From Syngnathus acus (lineage: Eukaryota; Chordata; Actinopteri; Syngnathiformes; Syngnathidae): a DNA stretch of 64,000 bases. Location of the stretch: positions 12,010,286 through 12,074,285 of the forward strand of contig NC_051100.1 of assembly GCF_901709675.1 (NCBI RefSeq). Direction: 5' to 3'. A model generated the notes under the pieces. It saw only the letters and a program-made list of their open reading frames with translations, was not told where the DNA came from and searched no databases. A program made the position numbers and the translations under genes. Below are positions 22,700 through 34,984 of this stretch, in pieces (the stretch's first letter is position 1; every line of letters starts with the position of its first letter).

Positions 22700-23738
22700 C
22701 AGTGACGTGCGGTGAGGTTTGGGGTTGGTGAGGCACTGACTCAGATTTACAAACGTACTGTATGACGCTAAGGCACTGACTCACAAGTCAGATTTACAAG
22801 CATACATGGTTGTTATCCCATTCTTGATTAAATTTAATAACGTTTTAAACACACCACTGTACATTTAAACACACCACTGCAGTATTCTTACCTTTACTTG
22901 TAAATGAAGTCTTTTTTAGAGTACCAATCCTTTTGAAACGAACGTGTTGTAGTCCGTCCCGGGAGGCCCGTAGTTTGAATTAATCCTTGCAAATCTGGCG
23001 TTGGTCTTCCCTTACTTATGATTCCTTGCTTTGACTGAAAGTCAAGTTTTGAAAATGTTCTTATTTTAATTTTTTTTTAAAGATTAAAGTCCCAATGATT
23101 GTCACACACACATCTGGGTGTGGTGAAATTTGTCCTCTGCATTTAACCCATCCCACATGTGATGTTATCTTCGAGATTATATCCTCCATTTTCAGGGAAA
23201 ATAAAGCCAAATAGCAACGCGTTAGCATCGAATGTTGTTGGTTGTTTTTCTTTTCTTTTTTTTCTTCTTAATTTACTCTCGCATTTACTCGTGTTGTGAA
23301 CTATTAGCCGCAGTCTCACTATCGCCCCATCTTTGAGGCAAAAGTACTGGCTACCTCAAGGCCCGTATTTTCCCGCTGACTGCAAGCACGCGCCGTTTGC
23401 ACGCGCTCAGTACAGTGTGTGAGTGGTGCACACTCACACGCTCGCCCTGAGAGGCACTACCTGTCACTGCCTCAGCCTCCATGATTCTCGTCTCCCGTTG
23501 TTATTTGAACAAGAAATACAGCTATTTTGACTATGAAAATGATCCAAATGTATAGGAAACACACCAAAATTGCATTAAAAGCGTAGACCACAGGACAGAT
23601 ATTATATTATGTTTTATTATATTATTCATTTTTTAACAACTTATGGTGACAGCTGAGGAAACCATGTTGAGCCCTTTACTGCCCCTGGTGGCAAGGTGAG
23701 GCACTGCCTCACCTGCCTCCTATGAGTGCACGTGCCTG
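22700..23738. mobile_element. Non-autonomous hAT-like element, with nested SINE tail
   Basis: Left end CAGTGACGTGCGG and right end GTGCACGTGCCTG are imperfect inverted termini, with GTGAGGCACTG motifs just inside both ends. A fragment at about 23083-23170 matches the tail of the SINE seen at 39.5 and 55.9 kb. I see no matching 8-bp duplication outside, so the copy is old or the ends are approximate. No transposase ORF. Confidence 0.55.
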
Positions 23739-24531
23739 TATACGTCCATACGTGACAAAATCTATTTGATAGGCCCTGGCAATTGAGAAAAAATTTGGAC
23801 AACTGAGGAAGCTTAAAGAACTAAACACAAAACAATCAAGTCTTCTTTTTCTTCTTGTTCCCATGGCAAATGGCCAGGGTGGGATGAGGATTCCCAGCAG
23901 CAAGTTATAAGTGGAAATATGAGGAATGTATGGGAACGATGTCAATTTTCCTTTTTGACTCCTTCCGGCCGCCATTCACGACACTCAGTGCGCATGCCTG
24001 AAAAAACAACACTGCATGGTGATGTGGAATGTGCTACGAGTAGTACTAGTAGTATTTTTGATTAACACACGCTTTTATTGGGGTTAAGTATTTACTCTAC
24101 TCATAGTTTGGCTTCAGTTTAGCTACACTGATCATTTCCGTAAACTTCGTTCATTTTAACGGCGCGTTTGTTGCATCTAATTTCAAAATCCGAGCAATTT
24201 GGTCAATGATACAATTATTTTTCTTACCGTTACCGAGTATGGAAAGAATGTTTTTGTTCACAATTGTACCGGATTATAAGAACATAGTTAGACACCGTTA
24301 CAAATAGTCTAGAATGTTGTTCTGTTGTTGTTTTTTCTAAACAAAATTTTCGGTGTGGGCTTGTAAAATGTACCTGCTCTGCCGTCGCATGTCATGTATT
24401 GTGTCGCTAGTCAGATAGTGTGTTAAAAAAAAAAAAAGCACTGTAATTCTGTTGATTTTTTTCCCCCCATCAAAACTAAATTAATGCCTACTATAAAATA
24501 ATGATGTAATGGTCAAAGTCCAACCAAAGTC

Positions 24532-27392
24532 ATGAGTGGTTGTGGACGAGTGGCAAGAAAGAGGAAGAAAAAAGGTGGTGGCGTGGTCCAGTCAGGTATA
24601 AAATGACATTCTGTAAAAGTGTGTTGTTGCGATACACAGTAGTCACATCTTTTCACTTCTCCTAATATATCCTCTTGTTGACCAGTTTCCTTGAGCCACC
24701 GGCCCGAGTATGTGGAGCTGCTCAGATTTCTTCACCGGCGAGGATTCATGTCAATGCTGCTGCAACCCGCGCTCTTCTCTGGTTTCCACAAGTTTATATT
24801 CAATATCAAGCACACGGGTGTAACAGAAAGCTCAATGTTTGCTTGTTGCTTGTCTCGTCAGACACAGGCCGAGGTCTGCAGGCTGTGAGGAGCATAAAGG
24901 TAAGAGGTGGTTACCACCCAGTCAGCTTCCCCAAATATGGGCCCAGGAACCAGGAATTGATTAAAACATCTCTGCTTTCTAAAGCCCAACCAACTGTTGA
25001 TTTCTCTGCCCGAGTCTTGTCTGCTGACAACCTCCATCGTGCTGGACAGCTACCTTGGGCACTACATCAAGAGGTAAATAGAGCACTAATATAAATGTAC
25101 GACACAAATTTGACATTGATGCAGATTCTTAGATTTTATTTGGGGCCACTTCAACCAACACATCATAAAAAAAGCATTTCTCTTTATCTGGTCAAACGCT
25201 TTTGGATAATTGTCAGTATGTGCTTCATGGATCTCCAAGGAACTGCAGTAAATGTAGTAGCATTATTGTTGTGGTACAGTAGTAAAAGTAATAGTGCAGC
25301 TCTCGGTTAAGATCACTTTTGGTGTCCCGATACTTTTGTTCGGTCAGCTGGAAGCCACGGCCCTCGCCTCTGTTGGCTCTGTGCGTTTTCCTGATGTGTG
25401 AGCGGCACAGAGGAGCGGACGCCGAGTGGTCGCCGTACATACACGTCCTTCCCGCCTCCTACACGTGTCCCGTCTATTTCGCCAACGACGCCGTGGCGCT
25501 CCTGCCTGTCGGACTGCGCCGACAAGCTTTGGAGCAGAAGGACGTCGTACGGGAAATGCACTTGTCCAATTTGGATTTTTTTAGGTGCGTGTATATGTTG
25601 GAATGAAATTGATTGTGTTTCTCAGAACTCTGATGCGTAATACTTCAATTCAGGTCTTTGCAGCCGATCCTCAGTCAGCCTGTGGAGAACGTTCTGACGT
25701 TTGAAGCTCTGAGGTCCGACAAACCTGTACTAGCAAGGAGTACTTGAACACAATTGCCTTTGTTTCTGTTCATCGCCGACCGTTCACAAACAACACGCAA
25801 ATGTCCAGGTGGGCATGGTGCAGCGTCAACACTCGGTCGGTCTACATGCGTCAGCCGTCACACCAGTTTTTATGTGGCCAGGATGACTACGCGCTGGCTC
25901 CCTTTTTGGATTTGCTGAACCACCGGCCTGATGTGCAGGTAGATGTCACCTTGTCAACAGCGCGTTTCAACGTCTTCATTGTCATTTCTTTGCCAGGTCA
26001 AAGCGGGTTTCAACCGCGAGAGAAAAACGTACGAGATCAGGAGCGTATGTGGCACACACCGATTCCAGCAGGCCTTCATCAACTATGGTTCCCATGACAA
26101 CCAGCGCCTGCTGCTGGAGTATGGCTTCGTTGCCCCCGACAACCCGCACAGCGTAGTCTATGTGGACACAGGTAATAATTGTAATAGTAGTAGTGTTGGC
26201 GTAGCACTTGCATTAGTATCGTGGCAGTCGTGGTATTTACAAGTTGTACTATAGTAATAGTAGCAGTAATTGTAATCATAGTTGTTTTGTAGCAGTACTA
26301 ATACTAGCCAACGTAATGACAGTATAGTCGGTGTCAGTATAGTTGCAGAAACTAGAGTGACAGTCAGCCAAGATAGTAATTGTACACAATTAATACTGGT
26401 ATCATCGTCATAGTGATAGTAATCGTCATGTAAGTTGGAGGAATAGTGGTAGCAGAATGAATGAGTTGTAGTACGAACAAGAGCCTTAGTTTGTTTTTGC
26501 TGTGCAGAAATGCTGTGCGAAGTAATGGAAGGAGACCCAACAAGTCTGGAGCAGAAGATGAAGTTCCTCACAGACAACAACTTCCTCAAGTTCGCCTTCT
26601 TTTCACTCAAATCTCTACAGCACGTCCTCTTTCTCCTCCAAATGACGACGATAATTAGCGTAGGCGCTAATTGTTCGTCTTCACACACGTCTTCACATAG
26701 TTCGTGTGTCCTCCTCATCCATCGTAGTGATTTAAGTGTGAGCCGCGAAGGTCCCAGCTGGAGCCTGATGACTGTCCTCAGGCTGATGTCGCTGCCTCAA
26801 AATCAAAAGTAAGACCCTCGTCTGCAATCCCGCCCCAATGGTTCAAAGGTTTGAATCTGTGTTGTTCCCTCAGTCACCAGTGGAAGGCGGTGATGCGCGG
26901 CCAAGCAGTAGATGAGGAGGTCGAGCGCCGGAGCGTCCGGGCTGCCGAGGAGTTGTGTCGGACACTCCTACGAGACACGCTTACTGCTCTGGAGAAGGTT
27001 TGTGAGGACGTCCAAGCACGTTTGTGAAACTTTTTAACTTTGGAGTGAACATGCACCAATGTCACATTTTAGATGGAACATTTGTGAGCGATGTCATTGA
27101 AACAAGTAACAAGTCTATCTTGGCAAATTAAGATGTAGAAATTGCAAAATAATTGATCAAATATGGGGTACTGATAAGACACCTTAAAACTACTGAAGTA
27201 CAGAGTACACATTTTTCAAGACTGTCTAAGTTATGAATTGTATTTTATCGCTAGCCACCACAGTAATCGTCTTTTTCTATCCAGATCTCCAGTCTTCTCC
27301 AACAGGGGGCGCCCTTGCTCCTGGAGCAGCTGCAGCTGGTCCAGTCTCTGCGGCTGGAGGAGAAACAAATCCTGGAAAGATGCCTTGTGTGA
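24532..27392 (+). CDS. setd4: SET domain-containing protein 4 (lysine methyltransferase)
   Basis: Twelve exons (24532-24595, 24686-24781, 24862-24899, 24985-25073, 25348-25584, 25654-25713, 25809-25938, 25997-26171, 26508-26589, 26728-26808, 26874-26997, 27285-27392) give 427 residues with consistent phases; human SETD4 is about 440. The basic N-terminus, SLPESCLLTT, PSPLLALC, YTCPVYF, WAWCSVNTRSVYM, APFLDLLNH and the YGSHDNQRLLLEYGF motif near the end of the SET domain all match SETD4, and the C-terminal half is the helical Rubisco-LSMT-type substrate-binding region. It is a protein-lysine methyltransferase using S-adenosylmethionine; histone targets are reported for the family. The last intron-exon block is followed by no AATAAA before CRYZL1, so the 3' end is unclear. 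Confidence 0.93.
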
Positions 27393-27487
27393 TTGAGATG
27401 TGAGCCAAGCAGACACGGTTGGGTGTCCTCCAGGCTAACGGTGGTGGGTTCCACTCCAAAACATACCTTCACGCAAGACGCTTGGGC

Positions 27488-27493
27488 TTTATT
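27488..27493 (-). terminator. Polyadenylation signal of CRYZL1
   Basis: AATAAA on the minus strand, 274 bp beyond the CRYZL1 stop and 96 bp from the SETD4 stop codon. It implies the two transcripts end close together or overlap. Confidence 0.5.
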
Positions 27494-27766
27494 GAACATG
27501 TTTTTGTACAGCATGGTGGACACTGTGTGCCCCGCAGAGAGAGACCAGCAAGAAAAAAAAAAAATCTCACTGAAATAGAGCCAAGTGTCGGGCATGTTCA
27601 GCGGCAAGACTGTACTTGATGTGGCCAACTATTGACTGATTGACAAGCTCAACACAACTGTGGCGACAAGCACGTTGCTACGTGATTAGAAAGAGAAGGC
27701 TGTTGCTCCCGCTTCCATTGGCCCCGTCACTTGGTCGACAGTCCCGCCACCTAACTCAAGCCGTCG

Positions 27767-30700
27767 TTACATTTCAACCACAGCCTTTTTCTTGTTCTGA
27801 AGTTGCACGTCCTCCATGGCGGCCGCCGCTTCCCGTAGAGGAACTGCCTCCTCGGGCTGAGGTCTAGAGGGACCACGCATGGACACAGCAATTAGCTCCC
27901 GTCAGGTCATCGTCTCAGCCATGTCCATGAGACGTGATCGTTCCAAGACATCTTCACGCTGCGGCACTCGCGATTATTTGAAGATGCCGAAGATCAACAT
28001 ATGACAAAATTACCGTAATTTTCGGACTATAAGTCACGTTTTTTCTCATAGTTTGGGTGGGGGGGGGGTTGGGCGACTTATAATGAGGAGCGACTTATAT
28101 GTGAATTTTTTCAAACATTTTCAAAAAAAAAAAAAGTGAAACCGCGATAAACGAACCGCAATGTAGCAAGGGATTACTGTAATTTGAATTTCGAGTGACC
28201 TCAGCAGCACAGCGTGGCGGTTGTTTACAAAAAGGACAAAGATTGATCACGAGATGACGAAGGGCCCCACGTACTACCGGCATCATTAGCGGCTTTGTTT
28301 CTAAGTGACAGGGAGGACGAAGAGTTTGAAGGATTTAAGGATTTGGAGTGACACAGAAGGTTTGAAAAACTATTTTGGCTTTTACACACGCCCGGTCCTA
28401 CTCTACGGAGCTCTCTTTCACCTCCGTGGATAGAAGTCGGGGGCCGGCGCTCGGCCGGGTGGCTGTCCGGGGACGGTGGATGGGGCTCGGTCATGGCTTT
28501 TACGCACGCCCGGTCCTATTCTATGGATCTCTCTTCCACCTCCGTGGCTGGAAGTCCACGCCGCCACACGCCTGGAAGTTTGTTTTGTTAAATAAAGAGC
28601 CGTTTACCAAACCCACGTCTTTCCTTGTACTTTGTTATGGCTACAATATAGTTATATACTAGATCTGTGGAATAACGACGAGGCTGACGTCAGGGCACAC
28701 GCGCGGCGTTGTTGACAAAGAACGAGGAATTTGATCGATGGATTTAATGATTTAGAGTGCACAGATGGTTTGATAATATTACTGCTTATATAATAGTTAT
28801 TTGATGTCTAATTTATATATCGTTATATGGGCCTGTGGAATATTTTGAAGTGCAAGCACCGTCAGGGGCGCGCACCCATTGTTGACAAAGGACGATCGAT
28901 GGATTTAATGAATTGGAGTGACACAGATGGTTTTATAAACATGTTATTTATGTAATAGTTTTTTTTAATAACAATGTTACGTCAGGCCCGTTCTCAGCTC
29001 TTCGTTTGTGTTTATGTCACGTTGGCATACCTATCGTTTAGCCTGTTGTTGCTCGTTCATGTTTGTTCTTGGTGTTCGATTTCGTCGAATAAATTTCCCC
29101 CCAAAATGCGACTTATACTCCGGAGCGACTTATATATGTTTTTTTTCACGTTATTGTGCATTTTATGGCGAATGCGACCTATATTCCGGAGCGAATTTTA
29201 GTCCGAAAATTACGGTAAAAGAACGTAGCTATTCATGTTAGTGTCGTTTGTGAGGCAGTCGTTCTACGCTGCTGGGATATTCGAATATTATTCTGTTTTG
29301 CGTACCTGAGTACTCCAGAGGACATCTTCTCCATAATGTCCTTGAGAATATCTGCCAGCGGGTTGTTAGAGACAGCACACGGTATACGGCGGATTCAATT
29401 GCGTGCGCTTAGCCAAGGATACGGAGGTGTCGTCCCTGCTGGAATGACGACGCCAACCACACGTGAGGGTTGAGGAATGACACGGAGGCAGACTTCAAGA
29501 ACATTAACCGGGTGTCAGGAGGATCTAGCTGCAATCAAAGCAAGAGATGGGACTGTGGAAAAATACCAGACTCGCAACAGGTAAAGAGCCATGAAACCGA
29601 GAGCAAAAAATTTCATCTCTTGCGCATACTTGGAACACATCTAAACTTGATAATACTCTTTTTTTTTTTTTTTAAATGCAAGGTCATTAAATCACAGCAC
29701 AAAATTTGATGCATAAATTGACTCACTTGCAAGTCTTGTTGGGACGTCACCCAGTGGCCCCCCACTGCCAACATACTGATGATGTCATGCTTGTGTGGGA
29801 GGAACGTCGCCTCCTCTCTCCCCTCCTCCTCGTCTGGGATCTCCTTTTCTTGCAGACTAACTTGAGTCAAGAAGAAGAGCCCTCTTCACACACAAATATC
29901 AAAATCCTTTAGGTGTGGGTTTTTTCCCCCTTTTGTTTTTTTAAATACCGCCTTGGTCGACAACTATGTCCACTCCCAGACAGCCTGTCTCCTCCATAAC
30001 TGCCGCAAGAAGCTCCGATGAGTTTTTGTAGATGGGAATCACCCTCACTGCAGTGACAAAACCACATTTGGTCATTCACAAAATGAATATCATTTCAGTC
30101 AATAAGTTAATTAAAATGCTGCCAATGACAATTGCCTTTTCTATTAAGAAAATAATAACTAATGATGAGCTAAGGACCCATCCACGGTGCTGCCACGAAA
30201 AAACATTCCGAGTGGAACAAACTTCCTACATGGTGTTGAAAGTCTAACACTGTCGTACAGACCTACAGCGGGCCTTAGCTGCTCCAAGAAAGTGTGCTGC
30301 TCCTGCGAGTGTGATGTGGTCAGAACCTTCACACCGTGGTAGCACGCCAGCTGGATGCACATCAGGCCAAAAGACTAAGTGGGGAGGATGGGGCACATAG
30401 GAAGAGGTCTGAATTAAAGTGTATGGCTTATCGCGGCAGTGGCAGACAGGACCCACGTACGCTGGCGCCGTCCATCACCAGGAGCATCTGACCAGCTGCC
30501 ATGTGAGCGTGCGTGTGGAGGGCACGGTACGCACACAGGCCGTCTTCTAATGCCGCGGCCACGGTGGTGCAGCTCAGCTTCTCCGGCTTTGGGACTGCAC
30601 AACATATGTACTTAGGTTTTTGATCAGATTATTTCATCACCTGTTTAGCTCGTTACCTAGATACTGCTCATTTATGTCAATGACCTCGCTGAGTCCCGAG

Positions 30701-31849
30701 CAGACGGAGTCCAGCGGTAGAATACCTGTCACACGAGAGAACTCAAGTTTGTGGAGCAAACACATGACACATTATGGGTTACCTACCCACAACTTCGTCG
30801 TCGGGTTGGAAGAAAGTGACTTTTGGACCGACTGCACGCACAAAAGGAAAAGAAGTCAAGTCAGTAAACCTAACAGACAGTATATGTGTTAGTACGTTAG
30901 GGTGACCAGACGTCCCGGACATGTCCTACTTTTGAGACCTAAAAAAATGTCCGGGGGAAATTTCAAAATCGTCCGGGATTTTTGTTTGACTGCCTCAAAC
31001 ATAATACATGTACAGTACATTGTCAATAGAACTGCCTCTCCGTTCGCAACTAAGTCACGCCCTTCTCCTCAAATCTAGTCACTTTGCTGATTTTGCGTGT
31101 GTGTGTGTGTGTGTGTTTGTTATTCAGACCACTAAATGCAATTGCTATACAGACACCATGTCATTTGTGTCATAACATACACCTATAACCCCCCCCCCCC
31201 CTCTTAAAAAAGGTGTCCTCCTTTTCAGAAACCCAAATCTGGTCACCCTAAACTATGTTTCACACCCAATGTACATTTACCAAGGTCATTTTGTATACAG
31301 GTTTCTGTACTTTTATGGAAGTGGATAGTTCTGCCACCCGTGAGTGTAGTGCGTCATGTTTTTTGAGTTCTCACCTCGTTGTACAATGCCCGCCATCTCC
31401 CTGCCGAGGGGAATCGTATCTCCCTGCAGCCCCATGTCTTCCAAAAACTGGAGTAGGCAACAAAAAGAGAGTATCAGGTCCGTGACAATTGCAAGCATGG
31501 TGATATATCGACAAATCTCTATTTAAAAAGGTCCACTTGATACTATTTAAAGGTTATACGGCATATTACGCGGTTATATTACCTTGAGGTCCACTGGGCT
31601 GAGACCACACGCTTTTACGTTCACTCTGACGTCATGACTGCCGAAGATCTCAGGAAGGGTCTTGAGGGGGAAACGTCATAAAAAGAGAGCCTTGAAGGTC
31701 TGACGTACAATATAGAAAAACATTCGCACTCTTCAGAAGACAATTTATTTGGTTCAATTGCTTTTCCGGCATAAACAAGACAATCTCACCGTTTCCTGGA
31801 CGACGAATTTGAGCTCGCTGCCAGTAATTTGGCAGAACAAACCCTTCAT
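27767..31849 (-). CDS. cryzl1: Crystallin zeta-like 1 (quinone oxidoreductase-like protein 1)
   Basis: Twelve minus-strand exons (31790-31849, 31583-31660, 31375-31447, 30787-30831, 30657-30725, 30461-30594, 30263-30374, 29949-30047, 29727-29860, 29423-29528, 29306-29351, 27767-27863) give 350 residues; human CRYZL1 has 349. Recognisable blocks are MKGLFCQ at the start, [44 protein letters not shown] with the Rossmann segment [35 protein letters not shown], and [13 protein letters not shown]. It belongs to the zinc-less medium-chain dehydrogenase/reductase group, NAD(P)-binding; the physiological substrate is not known. An acidic stretch after GVSLQEKE differs from the human protein. The last intron (27864-29305) is mostly a DNA transposon. 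Confidence 0.93.
28013..29215. mobile_element. TA-flanked TIR transposon, non-autonomous (pogo/Tc1-mariner-like)
   Basis: Left end TA|CCGTAATTTTCGGACTATA and right end TAGTCCGAAAATTACGG|TA are near-perfect inverted termini flanked by TA. Inside, about 28301-28351 (+) still reads as an acidic [15 protein letters not shown] tail with stop, like the C-terminus of a transposase, and related segments recur at about 28740 and 28905, so the interior is made of partial repeats. A module at about 28505-28680 also occurs at 59176-59344. It occupies most of the last CRYZL1 intron. Confidence 0.75.
30898..31250. mobile_element. hAT-like MITE
   Basis: Begins TAGGGTGACCAGACGTCC and ends with the reverse-complement core GGTCACCCTA, 353 bp, no ORF. 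It contains a (GT)n and a C-run. The flanking octamers match at only 5 of 8 positions, so the insertion is probably old. Lies in CRYZL1 intron 3. Confidence 0.6.
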
Positions 31850-32193
31850 GTTGTTTCAATTTAAATATTTGTTAGATTAATACGAGCGTTTCTGTTTACT
31901 TGCGCATGTCATGTGACCACCTTTTTTCTTCTTTGTTTGGTCACAAGCAGAGGAGTCAAGTGATGATTTTTGTTGTCGCGCCCTCAGTTGATCATTTTTA
32001 GGCACTACAGTTTCAGTGTCACAAACCTTTACCACGTCAGTTTACAGTTGAACATACAAATTCAATTAAAAGTTGACGTAAATCATAAGTTGTGTTAACC
32101 CCAAAAAACCTTTAAAATAATGTATTGAAACCAACTTCTTGTCTCTGGCGTCAATGGTAGTTACTTATTGGCAAGGATGATATTCAGTATATA

Positions 32194-33025
32194 CAGTATC
32201 TCACAAAAGTGAGTACACCGCTCTCATTTCTGCAATGTTTTAATTATATCTTGTCATGGGACAACACTGAAGAAATGACACGTTGATCCAATGTTAAGTA
32301 GTCACTGTAGAGCTTGGATAGCAAAGTAAATGTATTGTTACTTCAAAGTAACTCAAAATACAACAATGAATGTGTAAAATGCTGGCAACAAAAGTGAGTA
32401 CACCCCAACTGAAAATGTCAAAATTGGACCCAAATATCAATATTTTGTGTGGCCACCATTATTTTCCAGCACCGCCGTAACCCTTTTAGGCATGGAGTTC
32501 ACCAGAGCTTCACAGGTCGCCGCTGGAATCCTCTTCCACTCTTCCATGATGACATCACGGAGCTGGTGGATGTTGGAGACCTTGCGCTCCTCCACCTTCC
32601 GTTTGAGAATGCCCCACAGATGTTCAATAGGGTTTAGGTCTGGAGACATGCTTGGCCAGTCCATCACCTTCACCCTCAGCTTCTTTAGGAAGGCAGTGGT
32701 CGTCTTGGAGGTGTGTTTGGGGTCCATGCCTAAAAGGGTTACGGTGGTGCTGGTAAATAATGGTGGCCACACAAAATATTAACACTTGGATCCAATTTTG
32801 ACATTTTCGGTTGGGGTGTACTCACTTTTGTTGCCAGCATTTTACACATTCATTGTTGTATTTTGAGTTACTTTGACGTAACAATGCATTTACTTTGCTA
32901 TCCAAGCGCGACAGTGACTACTTAACATTGTCTCAAAGTGTCATTTCTTCAGTGTTGTCCCATGACAAGATATAATTAAAACATTGCAGAAATGAGAGGG
33001 GTGTACTCACTTTTGTGAGATACCG
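32194..33025 (-). mobile_element. Internally deleted Tc1-like transposon
   Basis: Termini CAGTATCTCACAAAAGTGAG and its inverted counterpart (CTCACTTTTGTGAGATACCG) are flanked by TA. The minus-strand frame 32437-32772 keeps the C-terminal part of a DD34E transposase, including DWPSMSPDLNPIEHLWG with the catalytic Glu and IMEEWKRIP. The N-terminal DNA-binding domain and the first two Asp are missing, so it cannot encode a working enzyme. Confidence 0.88.
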
Positions 33026-33099
33026 TATGTATGATATTCGGTGTTTTCTTGCCAATAAAACAGAGAATATCATAGTAGCAACACATTATTACCATAAAC

Positions 33100-34573
33100 C
33101 AGTGGTGTCCAAACTACGGCCCGCGGGCCAACTGCGGCCCGCGGTCCAGTTTTTATTGGCCCGCAGCAAAGAAGAAGTACTGGGCAGGCTAACGAGTTAG
33201 CGGAAAGATGCTAATTCGCGATCGTGCTAACACGCGCAAACGGACCTCTAAAGGAAATTAAACGAACATTTGGAACAATACTACATTGTCCTAAAGGTTA
33301 GACACATGTGATCATTCATTTCTCTTGTTAGGAGACACACTTACATCGCCAATGACTCCTGTACCACTGTAACCGACATATGTACAAGAACGTAAAAAAG
33401 GAAGTGGTATCGCCTGAAAACGGCCTTCAAAATAAATCACCCTACCTCAAATTAAAGCATGGCTGAATAACATAAATAACATGGAGAATTCTTAACACAA
33501 ACTGTAAATATGTTTTTAGAACAACTTTTATTATTATACATTTTTTATAACAAGGTAGAAGTGTACATACTGTAAGTATGTTCTTAGAACTCTTATTATT
33601 ATAACAATTTTCTATAACAAGGTACAACACTGTAAATATGTTTTTAGAACTCTTATAATAACCTTTTTTTTAAAAAAATAAAAAAAAGGTACAAGTGTAC
33701 ACACTGCAATTGTGTGGGCACTCCTTGCCTTCTGCTGGCGTGTGGGCAAGTTTTGTGCCATAATTCCTCAATTTAGAAGTTTTATTTTGACTTTTAATTT
33801 TTTTTTTCAATTTGGGGAAAAAATCCACGATGTAGTGAAACCGCGATAAACAAACCGTGATGTAGCGAGGGATTACTGTACATCACTGAAAATCAAGGCA
33901 ATTGTGTTTGTCTAATTTGTAAAGAGACGGTTGCCTTGTTTAAGGATTTCAACTTAAAGAGACACTATCAGACTAAACATGCGAACACAAACGACCAGCT
34001 AACAGGGAGTGACCGCGCTGATAAAGTGAAGCAGCTCCAAGCTGAACTGGCCTCACAACAGCGATTCTTCACACGGGACTGTGAGTCAAAAATAAATATT
34101 ACTAAAGCAAGCTACGAAGTGGCCATGTTAAGACTGTTGATGTTATGGACCTGTAGACCTGACACAAACTATTATTTTCTGAAAGATAATGTAAATGACA
34201 AGAGCAAAATTCACTAGTTTTAATAATAACAGACAACTTTGCATTACTTATAACTCCCGTTTAAAATGTTCATGAGGCAAAAGTAATTTTAAACTCATGT
34301 AAATTTAAGGTATTTCATACAGTTTGTTCAATGTTATCTGACTCTTCAGATATGAATGAAAGGCAGAATTTGTGTTTTTAGAGTTGTTCACATCTGCCTG
34401 AGTGACTCATATTTGGTTATTTTGTCATTTGAAAAATAAAGACAATTGTGACAATGAAATTTGTTTTATAACAGTGTGTATTTGCATGACATTTTTGTAG
34501 TTAAAAAATGTCCGAAATGGCCCCTTCACTTGATCAAATCTGGCCCTCCTTGCAAAAAGTTTGGACACCCCTG
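33100..34573 (+). mobile_element. hAT transposon remnant with BED zinc finger and perfect 8-bp TSD
   Basis: The element runs from CAGTGGTGTCCAAACT to AGTTTGGACACCCCTG and is flanked on both sides by CCATAAAC (33092-33099 and 34574-34581). A + frame at about 33895-34180 encodes CLICKETVALFKDFNLKRHY with a following KH, a BED-type zinc finger of ZBED/GTF2IRD2-like hAT transposases, then stops; the catalytic core is deleted. 1,474 bp. Confidence 0.92.
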
Positions 34574-34984
34574 CCATAAACCAAATCCACATAACCCTGG
34601 ATACCTTCGCTACAATATTTATTATTGAAGTATTACCAATTCTATATTGAATCTATATAATTCTATATATAATTCAATATCTGATCTGATTTATTGTTGA
34701 AGTCTTGCCAATTCATATCGATATCACATTAACTATATTAGTATAACCTGTAATATCATCTCCTCATCTCGGCAGGAAAGATGAAAAGTGTTTCCTTGTG
34801 AAGAATTAGTTGGGCTGAGGAAAGGTATGGTGTTGAGGCACAATATTTCAAGCATTTTGTTTGTTTTTTATTTATTTATAGTTTTTTTTGTTTTGTTTTG
34901 TTTTATGCCAACCCTGTTCATCTTGGCAAACTCTTATATAGGGGGGATTATCAACGTTTTTTTTTTTTCCAAGAATGACAGTTT

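Larger units (their letters stand above)
20549..24531. other. 3' UTR and intergenic region before SETD4
   Basis: No coding exon is recognised. The first kilobase is probably the lectin 3' UTR, with AATAAA at 21551. The rest holds two local tandem duplications, a (TTGA)n microsatellite and a decayed hAT-like element listed separately, then AT-rich single-copy DNA up to the SETD4 start. Confidence 0.6.

Noticed and set aside
24675-25094. A 139-codon ORF at the 5' part of SETD4
   Set aside because: It runs through introns and reads exon 4 out of frame; the homologous SLPESCLLTT reading is in another frame.
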